From Nonomuraea antri (lineage in GTDB: Bacteria; Actinomycetota; Actinomycetes; Streptosporangiales; Streptosporangiaceae): a stretch of DNA of 64,000 nucleotides. The translations under genes and the position numbers were made by a program. The notes beneath the pieces are model-generated. The model was not told the origin of the DNA. It did not search any database and worked only from the letters and a program-made list of their open reading frames with translations. The stretch's first letter is position 1. Each line of letters starts with the position of its first letter. The stretch spans positions 1 through 64,000 of the forward strand of contig NZ_JABCPZ010000001.1 in assembly GCF_013283785.1 (NCBI RefSeq), in the 5' to 3' direction. Shown one piece after another: positions 16,906 through 25,278 of this stretch.

Positions 16906-17638
16906 GCGATACCTCCGGGAGACGACGGCGACATCGCCCACCAGTCTTCTGCGATACGGCTCGGCGCTCAGTCACGCTGACCCCCGTGGAGGAGGTGTGG
17001 CTGCCCTTACCACTCAGCTCGCCTGATCTTGTTCCTTCGCCCTATGGACGATTTGCCCGATGGACGAAGAGCACAGGCAGAGCCGTGCGCACCCGCCCGA
17101 TGTTGCGCCGACCATGGTCGAGCCCGTCGTACAAGGTCCCGTGCTCAGGCGCCGGTGCCAGCCCGACCGGCGTCTTGACCGGCCCAGCCCCGCACAACAC
17201 CGCGCCGGTCGACTCGAACGACTCCTGGCCGGGCAGGCAAGCCACTTGGTGCGGAGATCCGCTGGTACGGCCGGCCCGCTGTGCGAGCGGGATCACCACC
17301 GGTGCCTACCAGGGCAAAGACGAAAGCCGAGTGGGCGTTCAGTCCTGTCGGGTTCTGGGTTCGGCGGCGGTGTCGCTGATACGCGCTCGGCGCGACCACG
17401 AAGCTCACGGCCCGGCGCTGGGGTGGTCGAGTACGCACACGTCGAGGCGACCGTGTGGCGAGCAATCCTAGATTGAGTAGGTGCGCAGGAATCCCCGCAG
17501 CCACGAGCGAGGCCGGCCGGGGTTACCGACCCGCAGACGGATGTGCGTGCCGGACATCCCGGCAGTTGCGGCCCGGAGATGCGGATGCGACGCATGCGAT
17601 CGGCTCGATCTGCGTGATCCTCCCGTGCCGGAACACGT
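16906..17638. other. Gene-free stretch with transposase debris
   Basis: About 730 bases between the amidohydrolase and the metallo-hydrolase. Apart from the IS701-like remnant listed separately at 17042-17290, I see no gene, repeat or RNA structure here. Confidence 0.4.
17042..17290 (-). pseudogene. IS701-like transposase remnant
   Basis: The translated strand reads SFESTGAVLCGAGPV, then LAPAPEHGTLYDGLDHGR, then VRTALPVLFVHRANR. This resembles the N-terminal part of actinobacterial IS701-like transposases (usually ELTDAVLCADGPV, LSLAPEHRRGHGALYDALN). Several residues are missing between EH and GTLYDGL, and no DDE core follows. No inverted repeats were found. Confidence 0.55.
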
Positions 17639-18391
17639 TCAGCACGGCAACTCCCATCGTTCGCCGGTCGGCAAGTCGGTCACGAGCAGGTCCGGACCGG
17701 ACAGCCGCGCCGCGTCCGAGGCGGTGCCGTTGGTGCGGAACAGCCGCGAGAGCGGGTCGTGCCCGTGGGCATCGTGCACGGGCACCAGCACCCGCGCGCC
17801 CAGTACGGACGACCCGGCGACGGCCTGCGCCGGACCCATCACCAGACGCGGGCCGAACAGCGGACGCAACCCGTTGACCGGCAGCAAAGCGAGGTCTGCC
17901 GGTGGCTGCTGGGCGCGGTAACGCTCCACGAGCGCGACGTCGGCGATCTCACCGCCGAAGAACACCCGGCCACCCGCGGTCTCGAACGCATAGGCGTTGT
18001 TGGGCCAGATCAGGGTCCGTCCCGCGGGCACCACCCGCATGGACACGCCGGGGGCGACGTCGCGGGTCTGTCCCCAGCTGAGGCGCTCTGCCCGCAGGAA
18101 GCCGAGCGCCTGGGCGCGGCGCGCCATGCCGGCGGTGGGCACGTACAAGGGGGTGGTGTCCTTGGCGGGCAGGGCGCGCAACCCGCGCAGGTCCCAGTGG
18201 TTGGTGGCCAGGTTGGTGACGACGATGGCGGCGAGCGGAGGCAGGTCGCCGATCCCCAGGCCGAGTGGCTCTCCACGGCGCAGCCACCACCGTTCGGTGA
18301 ACCACGGGTCGGTGAGTACGGGATGGCCGTCCAGCTCCAGCAGCACGCAGGAGTTGACCACGCGGGTGACCGCGATCGATGACTTGATCAT
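17639..18391 (-). CDS. MBL-fold metallo-hydrolase (UlaG/NAPE-PLD-like)
   Basis: About 250 residues. The start VTRVVNSCVLLELDGHPVLT then DPWF is the classic opening of UlaG-type beta-lactamase-fold proteins. The second metal motif is degenerate: NLATNHWD replaces the usual HxHxDH, so metal binding may be altered. FFGGEI and VPVHDAHGHDP supply other possible ligands. I take the ATG at 18391. A GTG at 18418 would add nine residues, and neither has a good Shine-Dalgarno. It is divergent from a broken MerR gene that begins one base away from that GTG, suggesting the regulator once controlled it. The substrate is unknown. Confidence 0.8.
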   Translation of the reverse strand: MIKSSIAVTRVVNSCVLLELDGHPVLTDPWFTERWWLRRGEPLGLGIGDLPPLAAIVVTNLATNHWDLRGLRALPAKDTTPLYVPTAGMARRAQALGFLRAERLSWGQTRDVAPGVSMRVVPAGRTLIWPNNAYAFETAGGRVFFGGEIADVALVERYRAQQPPADLALLPVNGLRPLFGPRLVMGPAQAVAGSSVLGARVLVPVHDAHGHDPLSRLFRTNGTASDAARLSGPDLLVTDLPTGERWELPC

Positions 18392-18418
18392 GCCGTCAGC
18401 GTGCCGGTTAATGTACAC

Positions 18419-18490
18419 ATGAAGTCAAGCGAGGCTCTGGCCATCGGCGAGCTGGCACAACGGGTTCGGCTTGGCCACGCATGTGCTGGC
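18419..18490 (+). pseudogene. MerR-family regulator remnant
   Basis: The ATG at 18419 opens MKSSEALAIGELAQR, a typical MerR N-terminus. The usual FGLATHVL continuation is shifted by one inserted G in the run at about 18461. After 20-odd residues the similarity ends and opposite-strand recombinase sequence begins, so both a frameshift and a truncation have killed it. Confidence 0.65.
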
Positions 18491-18610
18491 TGGATCACCT
18501 CCGGCATTGAGCGCTGAACGGTACCGGCCGAGCTTGCGGTCACACTGTGACAGCCGTTTGCGCAGGTCGATCAGGGCCGCCTCGTTGGGGTCGGTCGCCT
18601 GCCCCGGCCA
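18487..18610 (-). pseudogene. Large serine recombinase C-terminal fragment
   Basis: The minus strand reads DPNEAALIDLRKRLSQCDRK then LGRYRSALNAGGDPAST. This matches the coiled-coil stretch near the C-terminus of actinobacterial large serine integrases (typically LxxCDxKLxxYRAALDAGADP). The similarity stops at the MerR fragment, and nothing of the catalytic domain is nearby. It marks a past integration or deletion junction. Confidence 0.65.
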
Positions 18611-18698
18611 TCGGCGCGATCGCGTGTTCCGGCCTGTCCGGCCCGAATGCCGGTTCGGCGCGCCCCCGTCACGGACGGGATGCGGCCGGGTCGTCGGC

Positions 18699-19322
18699 TC
18701 AGGCCGGGGGCGGCCGTTGCGTGGATGCCGGCCCGAACAAGCGGTCCAGGTGGTACCCGATGATCGCGGCGGCGGCCTCGTGGCTGCGCTGTCGGCCCAG
18801 GACGCCGGCGGTCAGGCCGTTGACGAGGGCCAGAAGTGTGGCGACCTCGGTGCGCGGGTCGCGATCGGAGGCGAGGTCTCCGGCCTGCTGCGCGGTGGTG
18901 AGCCGGATGGTGAGGAAGTCTTCCAGCGCACCGGGTCGGGTGAGCGCGGCCGCGGCGAGCGCCGGGTCGGTGAGTGCGGCGGTGTAGTAGGCGGTCCAGG
19001 CCAGCGAGTCCAGCCGGCTCTGTTCGTCGGAGGGCAGGATCGCGCCGAGGACGGCTTCGAAGACACCTCGCGTGGACAGCCCTTCCGTGGCGGCGGCCCG
19101 CTGCTTGACTCGGCGGTCCAGGCGGGCGGCCAGTTCGGTGAGACCGGAGTCGAGCAGGGCCTGCTTGTCGGTGAAGTAGTACTGGACCACCCGAAGCGAG
19201 ACGCCGGCCTCGGCGGCGATCTCGCGCATCGACACCGCCTGCAGGCCGCGGGTGCCGGCGATGCGCAGCAGCGCCTCGGTCAGCCGGCGTCGCCGCTCAT
19301 CATGGTCGACCTGTTTGGGCAT
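18699..19322 (-). CDS. TetR-family transcriptional regulator
   Basis: 207 residues. An N-terminal TetR helix-turn-helix ([20 protein letters not shown] then [10 protein letters not shown]) precedes a helical ligand-binding domain. The ATG at 19322 lies one base after the stop of the upstream alpha/beta hydrolase, so the two are co-transcribed. A perfect 26-base palindrome before the hydrolase start is the likely operator, giving autoregulation of the operon. The inducer is unknown. The C-terminal [12 protein letters not shown] is unstructured. Confidence 0.92.
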   Translation of the reverse strand: MPKQVDHDERRRRLTEALLRIAGTRGLQAVSMREIAAEAGVSLRVVQYYFTDKQALLDSGLTELAARLDRRVKQRAAATEGLSTRGVFEAVLGAILPSDEQSRLDSLAWTAYYTAALTDPALAAAALTRPGALEDFLTIRLTTAQQAGDLASDRDPRTEVATLLALVNGLTAGVLGRQRSHEAAAAIIGYHLDRLFGPASTQRPPPA

Positions 19323-19323
19323 G

Positions 19324-20253
19324 TCAGTGTCCTGGCCGCGGGTTCGTGCCGTGCTCCGGCGTTGCGATCTCGGGCCGGGCTTGGCCGGGGAAGGCGAGGA
19401 TCCGCTCTGTGACCAGGCCTGGAGCCTCGACGGGCAGCGCATGCCCGGTGCCGGGCACGATCTCCACCCGCCATGATGGCGCGATCTCGGCCAGCCGCGC
19501 GACCACCGCCCGCGCGTCGTGCACCGCACTGCGGGCGCCCAGCAGCACCTGTACGGGTACGGTCAGCTCACGTACCTGCTCGTCGGTGTAGGCGGGTGGC
19601 ATGGGCAGCCGCCGGCGGAAGGAGCGGCCGGCGAGCATCAGCTTCATCAGCACGTCCTCGCGCAGCGTGCCGTTGCCCAATGCGCCGGCGGCGCGGTGTC
19701 GCAGCGTACGAGGAAGCAGCGCGGCCATACCGCCGACGATGACCCACCGGTAGAACCGCCCGGTCAACGGCGCGAAGCCGACCGGATCCACCAGCGTCAG
19801 CGCCGCGACCCGGCCGCCGCCGCCACGCTGCTGTTCCAGCGCGGTCCAGCCGCCGTAGGAGGAGCCCACCACATGTGCGTGCTCGGCGCCGACCGCGGCC
19901 AGGACGTCGGTGAGCCAGCCACCGACCTCGGCACTGGTCGCGAGCGGCCGCGTCTGGACCGAGAGGCCGGGCTCGCCGAGCGGGTCGACGGCGATGACCG
20001 GACGCGTGCGTGCCAGCGGCTCGATGTAGCGATACCAAGCCAGTGCGTTCCCACCGGCCCCGGCCAGGAGGACTACGGGTTCTCCCGTGGCGGGCCCAGC
20101 CCGGTGGATTCGCACCTTGCCGGCTCGGGTCTCCACGTCGATGGCGTCCACCGGCGCCGGCCACAGCTCGCCGAGCACTCGGTCGTAGGCGGCGTAGTAC
20201 TTGTCACGTGCAGAGTTGCTGGTGAAGGCCGACGGCCGGTCGGGCATGCGCAT
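19324..20253 (-). CDS. Alpha/beta hydrolase
   Basis: 309 residues. An alpha/beta-hydrolase fold with nucleophile elbow [12 protein letters not shown] (Ser in G-x-S-x-G), oxyanion region [15 protein letters not shown], the Asp in [15 protein letters not shown] and the His in [11 protein letters not shown]. No signal peptide. Two ATGs six bases apart (20253, 20247) follow GGTGAGG; I take the first. It is first in an operon with the TetR regulator. Its natural role may be detoxification of an ester-containing compound sensed by that TetR, which is inferred from context only. Confidence 0.88.
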   Translation of the reverse strand: MRMPDRPSAFTSNSARDKYYAAYDRVLGELWPAPVDAIDVETRAGKVRIHRAGPATGEPVVLLAGAGGNALAWYRYIEPLARTRPVIAVDPLGEPGLSVQTRPLATSAEVGGWLTDVLAAVGAEHAHVVGSSYGGWTALEQQRGGGGRVAALTLVDPVGFAPLTGRFYRWVIVGGMAALLPRTLRHRAAGALGNGTLREDVLMKLMLAGRSFRRRLPMPPAYTDEQVRELTVPVQVLLGARSAVHDARAVVARLAEIAPSWRVEIVPGTGHALPVEAPGLVTERILAFPGQARPEIATPEHGTNPRPGH

Positions 20254-20273
20254 GGTGACCTCACCTCACGTGC

Positions 20274-20299
20274 CGTTAGGATACAGTCGTATCCTAACG
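20274..20299. promoter_or_regulatory. Perfect palindromic TetR-type operator
   Basis: Arms CGTTAGGATAC (20274-20284) and GTATCCTAACG (20289-20299) are exact complements around AGTC. The palindrome lies 21 bases upstream of the hydrolase ATG, in an untranslated gap of about 200 bases. Size and symmetry fit a TetR dimer site, so the co-transcribed TetR is the natural ligand. Confidence 0.82.
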
Positions 20300-20450
20300 C
20301 TCGATGAAGTCGCCTGTGGCGATTGTCTGGTGCGAATTCAGCTGCCCAGCGGCGCCGCGAAGACGACCGCAATACGAACTTCAGCGGGCATGTGCTCTCC
20401 CGCTGGGCGCAATGATCGAGCCGGTTGTCGCGTATGCGCGGGCCTGTTGA

Positions 20451-21098
20451 TCAGAAGCGGAACATCTCGACGAACCGGCCGAGCAGTGCGGGATCACCTT
20501 CTGTGCGCACGCTGCCGTCGCGGAGTACTTCGTCGGGGGTCTTGCCGCCGGTTATCAGCTCGCGGATGGGGAAACCGGTCAGCCGTTCGATGACGAGGTC
20601 AGGGGACGGGTGCGGGCCGATGCCGACCGCGAGTGCTCCGTCGGTGATCTGCAGGCGGAACGTGAAGTCGCCCATGCGGAGCTCGTAGCCGGCGGTGACG
20701 CCGACGGCGGCTTCCGGCTGGAAGGTGGTGCGGAAGGACATGGCGATCGATTCGGCGGTGACGACCTCGCCGGGGCGGGGCTCGGCGAGTGTCCGCGCGC
20801 CCCAGCGTCCCAGCGCGATCAACGCGGGTTCGAGGTCGCGTCCGAAGTCGGTGAGTTCGTAGACCACGGCGCGCTCGGGGTGCGGCAGCGCGCGGCGGGT
20901 GGCCAGCCCCGCCTCTTCCAGCTGTTTGAGCCGGGCGGAAAGGACGTTGGTCGGGATGGCCGGCAGGCCCCTGTGCAGGTCCGTGAAGCGCTGGGCGCCG
21001 ATGAGCAGGTTACGGATGATCAGCACGCTCCACCGTTCGCCGATCATCTCCATCGCGCGGGCCAGGCCGCAGAACTGTCCGTACTCGCGAGACGCCAC
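20451..21098 (-). CDS. HxlR-family regulator fused to an SCP2-like domain
   Basis: 215 residues. The winged-helix HxlR domain spans about residues 1-100 (REYGQFCGLARAMEMIGERW, then LPAIPTNVLSARLKQLEEAG). The C-terminal ~110 residues (YELRMGDFTFRLQI, then LTGFPIRELITGGKTPDEVL) resemble an SCP2/sterol-carrier-type lipid-binding fold. It may therefore sense a hydrophobic ligand directly. The GTG at 21098 matches the usual family start; no strong Shine-Dalgarno is visible. It is divergent from the DUF4287 gene across 93 bases, which probably hold the shared control region. Confidence 0.88.
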   Translation of the reverse strand: MASREYGQFCGLARAMEMIGERWSVLIIRNLLIGAQRFTDLHRGLPAIPTNVLSARLKQLEEAGLATRRALPHPERAVVYELTDFGRDLEPALIALGRWGARTLAEPRPGEVVTAESIAMSFRTTFQPEAAVGVTAGYELRMGDFTFRLQITDGALAVGIGPHPSPDLVIERLTGFPIRELITGGKTPDEVLRDGSVRTEGDPALLGRFVEMFRF

Positions 21099-21191
21099 GC
21101 TGCAGATCGTACCGCATGCTTCAGTTGACAGATCACACTTGCAAAAGACAAGCTTGCTGCTCGCAGGACTACCGACGGAATGGAGAAACGT

Positions 21192-21479
21192 ATGTCGTTC
21201 CAGGCCTACCTCGACAACATCGAGGACAAGACCGGACTGACGCCGCGTGAGTTCATCGCTCTGGCGAAGGAGCGTGGCTTCGACGAGCCGTCCGTGAAGG
21301 CCGGAGTGATCGTCGACTGGCTGAAGCAGGACTACGACCTCGGACGTGGACACGCGATGGCGTTGGTGCACGTCATCAAGAAGGGGTCGAAGATCGACGC
21401 CAAGCACGTGGGCACCTCGGGCTCCCATCGGGACGAGTCCGACACGCTGTGGCTGGACGGCAAGAACAACCGGCCATGA
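21192..21479 (+). CDS. DUF4287 family protein
   Basis: 95 residues. The sequence MSFQAYLDNIEDKTGLTPRE then GVIVDWLKQDYDLGRGHAMA is the DUF4287 pattern, a small helical cytosolic protein of unknown function. The ATG at 21192 has GGAG at a 6-base spacing and is preferred over the ATG at 21180. It is divergent from the HxlR-SCP2 gene, its likely regulator. A dead half-copy lies near 15.2 kb. Confidence 0.9.
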   Translation: MSFQAYLDNIEDKTGLTPREFIALAKERGFDEPSVKAGVIVDWLKQDYDLGRGHAMALVHVIKKGSKIDAKHVGTSGSHRDESDTLWLDGKNNRP

Positions 21480-21589
21480 AGAGCCCTCTGACGAGCTGGA
21501 CGCGCCGCGGCGCCGGTACGGAACACGGTTGATCGATCGGTATCAGCCCTCCTGGCAGGAGGGGCACGTGTGCGAGACCCGGAGTGATG

Positions 21590-22519
21590 ATGAGCCTGGA
21601 GAGCCTGGGGCTGACCGCTGAGCAGGAGCGTCTGTACCGCTACCTGCTGCGCAATCCACGGGCGGACCTGCGGGCGGCGGGGGTCGAGCTGGTCGTGCCG
21701 GGTGTGGGGCCGGTGCTGGCCGAGTTACGGGAGCTGGGCCTGGTGGACGGCACGCTGACCGCGCTCTCCCCGGCCGCCGCGATCGACGTGCTGGTACGTC
21801 GGCGCATCGAGCAGACGCGGCGCCAGCTCACCGAGCTGACGCTCGCCTGGGACGTGCTGACCGAGCTGGCGGAGGAGCATCGCAGCGGCCGGGCGGTGCA
21901 GATGGTCGAGCACATCCCCGAGGGGGCGGCGGTCACCCGGCGCATACGCACGATGCTGGCCGCCGATCCCGGCGAGTTCACGCACATGAAGATCCGCGCC
22001 AGGCACGCCGCCGCCGGCTACGACGACAGGCCATTCCAGCAGCTGCTGGCGCGCGGGTTACGCAGCCGCACCCTCTTCCCGGCCCACACCCTGGAGGACC
22101 CGGACGAGGAGGAGCACGCCCGGTCCTGGCACGCCCTGGGCGACCTGCACCGGGTGACCATCGAGCCGGTCAGGCACCTGGCGATCGTCAACCGGTCGGT
22201 CGCCTTCGTCCAGGCCTCGCCCGCCCAGCCGCGGGCGGGGGCGCTGCAGATCCGCCAGCCCGGCGTGGTGGCCATGCTGGCGGACGTCTTCGACGGCATG
22301 TGGGAGCGGGCCCGCGACCTGGACGATCTGCCGCTGTCACCGATCGAGCAGCAGGTCCTGCGCGCGCTGACCTGCCACGACACCGACGAGGCCGCCGCCC
22401 GGTCGATCAGCGTGTCGGTGCGCAAGTTCCGCGCGCACGTGGCGGAGCTGATGGCGCGCCTCGACGCGGCCACCCGCTTCCAGGCGGCGCTGCGTGCCAA
22501 GGAACGCGGCTGGCTGTGA
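21590..22519 (+). CDS. TrmB/LuxR-type helix-turn-helix regulator
   Basis: 309 residues. The N-terminus (LESLGLTAEQERLYRYLLRN, later VLAELRELGLV) is a TrmB-like winged helix. The middle holds an effector domain (HIPEGAAVTRRIRTMLAADP). The C-terminus (LSPIEQQVLRALTCHDTDEA then SISVSVRKFRAHVAELMARL) is a LuxR-like DNA-binding helix-turn-helix. This two-ended layout is common in streptomycete and streptosporangial pathway regulators. The ATG at 21590 has GGAG five bases upstream; GTG 21584 and ATG 21587 are in frame. Its target may be the following leftward operon or unlinked genes. Confidence 0.82.
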   Translation: MSLESLGLTAEQERLYRYLLRNPRADLRAAGVELVVPGVGPVLAELRELGLVDGTLTALSPAAAIDVLVRRRIEQTRRQLTELTLAWDVLTELAEEHRSGRAVQMVEHIPEGAAVTRRIRTMLAADPGEFTHMKIRARHAAAGYDDRPFQQLLARGLRSRTLFPAHTLEDPDEEEHARSWHALGDLHRVTIEPVRHLAIVNRSVAFVQASPAQPRAGALQIRQPGVVAMLADVFDGMWERARDLDDLPLSPIEQQVLRALTCHDTDEAAARSISVSVRKFRAHVAELMARLDAATRFQAALRAKERGWL

Positions 22520-22603
22520 GGAGACGGGCCGGCGGTGTCAGCCGGGCGGGGTGAAGCAGATGCCTGACGATACGAACCTGCCCCGTCCAGGCGAACCTCC
22601 CGA

Positions 22604-23410
22604 TCACGAGGGGCGCGCTCCGAAGTCGGAGACGTGGGCGCCGGCCCATTGCGCGAAGGTGCGGGCAGGACGGCCGGTGAGTTTCTCCACGGTGGGGTGG
22701 ACGGTGCTCTCGTCGATGGTGTGGTCGCGGTAGAAGCTGAAGAACGCCCGCACGTACTCGATCGGCGTGGTGGCGCTCATCCGCGTCCAGGCCTCCTCGT
22801 CCGTCAGCGCCTCGAAGCGCAGCTCGCGGCCCAGTGCCCGGCCGAGGATGCGGACGCGGTCGGCGGGCAGCAGCGCCTCAGGCCCGCTGAGAGAGTAGAC
22901 GCGTCCCTCGTGCCCCGGCCCGAGCAGCGCCTCGACGGCCACCGCCGCGATGTCGGCCGGGTCGATGGCGGCGATCGGCACGTCGCCGAAGGCGTCGCTC
23001 ACGACGTCGCCCGTCCGCAGCTGCGGCAGCCAGCGCAGAGCGTTGGACATGAAGGCGGACGGCCGCAGGAACGTCCAGGCCGAGCCGGACTCACGGACGG
23101 CCGCCTCGGAGTCGATCATGTACGCGGAGACGGCGTTGGCGGTGTCGGTGGCCACGGCGGCCTGGCTGGACAACAGCACGACCCGCTCGACCCCGGCCCT
23201 GTCGAACTCGGCGGTCAGCCCACGCATGTAGCGGTAGCCGGGCAGCAGGAACACCGCTCGCACCCCGTCCAGCGCGGGACGCAGCGAGGCGGGTTCGTTC
23301 AGGTCTGCTCCCTCGCTCCGCGACAGGGCGCGGAACGGGGCGCCCGCCGCGGTGAGCTCCGCGACCACCTCGCGGCCGACGTTGCCGGTGGCTCCGGTGA
23401 CCAGGATCAT
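22604..23410 (-). CDS. NmrA-like NAD(P)-binding oxidoreductase
   Basis: 268 residues. It opens MILVTGATGNVGREVVAEL, the Rossmann GxxGxxG of NmrA/atypical SDR proteins, and continues VVLLSSQAAVATD, WTFLRPSAFMSNAL and IAAIDPADIAAVAVEALL, all typical of the NmrA-like NAD(P)H-quinone-reductase/redox-sensor group. The canonical Tyr-x3-Lys is absent, as expected for atypical SDRs. It is last of a four-gene operon; its ATG overlaps the stop of the hydrolase in ATGA, which fixes the start. It could reduce a small product of the hydrolase or sense redox state. Confidence 0.9.
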   Translation of the reverse strand: MILVTGATGNVGREVVAELTAAGAPFRALSRSEGADLNEPASLRPALDGVRAVFLLPGYRYMRGLTAEFDRAGVERVVLLSSQAAVATDTANAVSAYMIDSEAAVRESGSAWTFLRPSAFMSNALRWLPQLRTGDVVSDAFGDVPIAAIDPADIAAVAVEALLGPGHEGRVYSLSGPEALLPADRVRILGRALGRELRFEALTDEEAWTRMSATTPIEYVRAFFSFYRDHTIDESTVHPTVEKLTGRPARTFAQWAGAHVSDFGARPS

Positions 23411-24282
23411 CCCAGCGTCCTGCGGAAGTGCGCGGCCACGGCGTCGGCCGACACCGCCACCTGCGGCTCCTGGTCGTAGAAGTCGAACTGGGTGCCCTGG
23501 GTCCACAGGATGTCCTTGGGCCCGGCCAGCCCGGCGTGGAAGCGGCGCGCGCCGTCGGGGATGGCGGCGTCCTCGCTGTGCACCAGCAGGGTGGGACGGC
23601 TGATCCGCGGGGCCAGCGCGATGGAGTCGTAGGTGAGCCAGTCCGGCCAGGCCATCACCGCGAACCGGTTGGGCCAGGCCGCGATGCCGCCGCGGGCCGG
23701 GTTGAGATAGAAGTCGATGTCGTACGGCATGGCCGCGCGCTGGTCCGTGGCGCTCACCACCGGCACGTAGTCGATCTCGCCTGTCTCGTCATGGCGCGAC
23801 CGGGCCTCGCGTCCGATCTTGATCTTGTCGGCCACCGCCTGCGCGCCCCCGTAGGCGGCCTCGCAGATGGCGGCGTCGTGGAGCCAGGGCGCCACCAGCG
23901 CCAGAGAGGAGATGCGGGGATCGTCGGCGGCGTTGTCGGCCATGTACATCGCCGCCGCGCAGATGCCCAGAGCGCCCAGCCGGTCGCCGTCGACCGCCGG
24001 GTGGGCGGCCAGGAAGCCGACCGCGTGGTGGATGTCCCTGACCTTGCGCGCCGGGTTCTCCACGTCCCTCGGCTCGCCGCCCGAGGCGCCGAAGCCGGTG
24101 AAGTCGAAGGACAGCGCCGCGAAGCCGCGCTGGGCCAGCCGCTCGGCGTACCGGTCGGCCATCAGCTCCTTGACGCTGGTCCAGGTGCCCGCCACGACCA
24201 CGCCGGGCGCCCGCTCCACCCCTTCTGGCAGGAACAGGTTGCCGGACAGGGTGACGCCGTCGCTGTCGAAGGTCACGTTCAC
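23407..24282 (-). CDS. Alpha/beta hydrolase (dienelactone-hydrolase-like)
   Basis: 291 residues. An alpha/beta-hydrolase core with TGFGASGGEPRD after strand 4. The elbow is LGALGICAAAMYMADNAADD, where the nucleophile position (G-x-C-A-A) is Cys rather than Ser, as in dienelactone hydrolases. ISRPTLLVHSEDAAIPDGAR carries the acid. The histidine is not obvious: TQGTQFDFYDQEP lies where GxH normally falls, so catalysis may be altered. The GTG at 24282 overlaps the upstream stop in GTGA, and its TGA overlaps the NmrA gene. It sits in the same operon as two SnoaL-like proteins. The substrate is unknown. Confidence 0.87.
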   Translation of the reverse strand: MNVTFDSDGVTLSGNLFLPEGVERAPGVVVAGTWTSVKELMADRYAERLAQRGFAALSFDFTGFGASGGEPRDVENPARKVRDIHHAVGFLAAHPAVDGDRLGALGICAAAMYMADNAADDPRISSLALVAPWLHDAAICEAAYGGAQAVADKIKIGREARSRHDETGEIDYVPVVSATDQRAAMPYDIDFYLNPARGGIAAWPNRFAVMAWPDWLTYDSIALAPRISRPTLLVHSEDAAIPDGARRFHAGLAGPKDILWTQGTQFDFYDQEPQVAVSADAVAAHFRRTLG

Positions 24283-24734
24283 GCGTACTCCAAGGTCGCT
24301 TTGGTGATCAATCCGTCGGTGATGTCGAAGTGGTAGTTCGCGCGGAAGCCGCCCACGCCGCCGGGCTGGAAGCGGACCAGCATGCTCACCCCGCCGTCGC
24401 GCGGGGTGTGGTCCAGCAGCGTGTACACGCCGCCGATGACCTCGTCGGCCGCCCATCGGCGGATGGCGTCCCTGCCGCGGATCTCGCGGCCGACGTCGAC
24501 GACCAGGCCGTCGGGCGCGAAGGCGGCGGCCAGCGCGTCGGCGTCCGCGGCCGCCACCGCGTCCAGGTAGCGCTGCGCCGCGGGGTCCAGCGGGCCGCGC
24601 GAGGCGGCCGGCGAGGGCAGCGGCTGGACGGTGTCGGCGACGACCGCGCGCAGGAAGTCGCTGCCCGACACGGCCGCGATCGCGCCGACGGCCAGCACGG
24701 CCACCGCCGTTCCGGCGATGGCGATCCGCCTCAT
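24279..24734 (-). CDS. SnoaL/NTF2-like protein with N-terminal membrane anchor
   Basis: 151 residues. A signal or anchor (MRRIAIAGTAVAVLAVGAIA) is followed by an NTF2-like domain (LDAVAAADADALAAAFAPDG then VDVGREIRGRDAIRRWAADE). This fold occurs in isomerases, hydrolases and pocket proteins. The anchor implies that the domain faces outward, unlike its cytosolic neighbour. The ATG at 24734 overlaps the upstream stop in ATGA, which fixes the start. It is second in the four-gene operon. Confidence 0.85.
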   Translation of the reverse strand: MRRIAIAGTAVAVLAVGAIAAVSGSDFLRAVVADTVQPLPSPAASRGPLDPAAQRYLDAVAAADADALAAAFAPDGLVVDVGREIRGRDAIRRWAADEVIGGVYTLLDHTPRDGGVSMLVRFQPGGVGGFRANYHFDITDGLITKATLEYA

Positions 24735-25135
24735 CGGACGCCGTCGTTCCAGGCCGCGGTCATGACCACCGCGGTGATGCGCCAGCTTCCTCCGGTGCGG
24801 GTCAGGGCGAAGCGGTAGGTGCCCCCGAGCGTCCACAAGGTGTCATCGCTCTTACGGTGGGTGGCCTGGAAGGGGGCGGTGCACGACGCGGTGTCGCCGT
24901 CGACGACGACCAAGGGGTGGCCGAGCAGGTGCTGGGTGGCCGCGTAGCCGCCGAGCGCGGCCCGCCAGCCGTCGATGATCTGCGCCGGGGTGAGCGTGAC
25001 GGGCTCACCGCCGTTGAGGCTGGTGTAGTCGAGAGTCACCTTGCCGGAGAACACCTCGGCCAGCTTGTCCCACTGCCGCTGGTCGGCGTGCCAGGCCATT
25101 CTCAGGCAGGTGTCGATGATGTCGTGTCGCTCCAT
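24731..25135 (-). CDS. SnoaL-like (NTF2-fold) protein
   Basis: 134 residues, cytosolic. MERHDIIDTCLRMAWHADQR then QWDKLAEVFSGKVTLDYTSL is the SnoaL_4 pattern of an NTF2-like pocket, ending SWRITAVVMTAAWNDG. Members act as polyketide cyclases, dehydratases or steroid isomerases. First gene of the operon, it is divergent from a large AfsR-type regulator across 143 bases, which may control it. Confidence 0.87.
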   Translation of the reverse strand: MERHDIIDTCLRMAWHADQRQWDKLAEVFSGKVTLDYTSLNGGEPVTLTPAQIIDGWRAALGGYAATQHLLGHPLVVVDGDTASCTAPFQATHRKSDDTLWTLGGTYRFALTRTGGSWRITAVVMTAAWNDGVR

Positions 25136-25278
25136 GCGGGCAAGGATGTCGGCGTTGGGGTGGTTCGCGGGAGACGGAGAAGCTGCAGCTCCGGCTGCAG
25201 GAACCTGCAGAGCACCGCCCGCTCGGCCCCTTGCCCTGCTTCGATGCGTAATGCCGGTTCAGCCGTAAGCTGGCAGAC

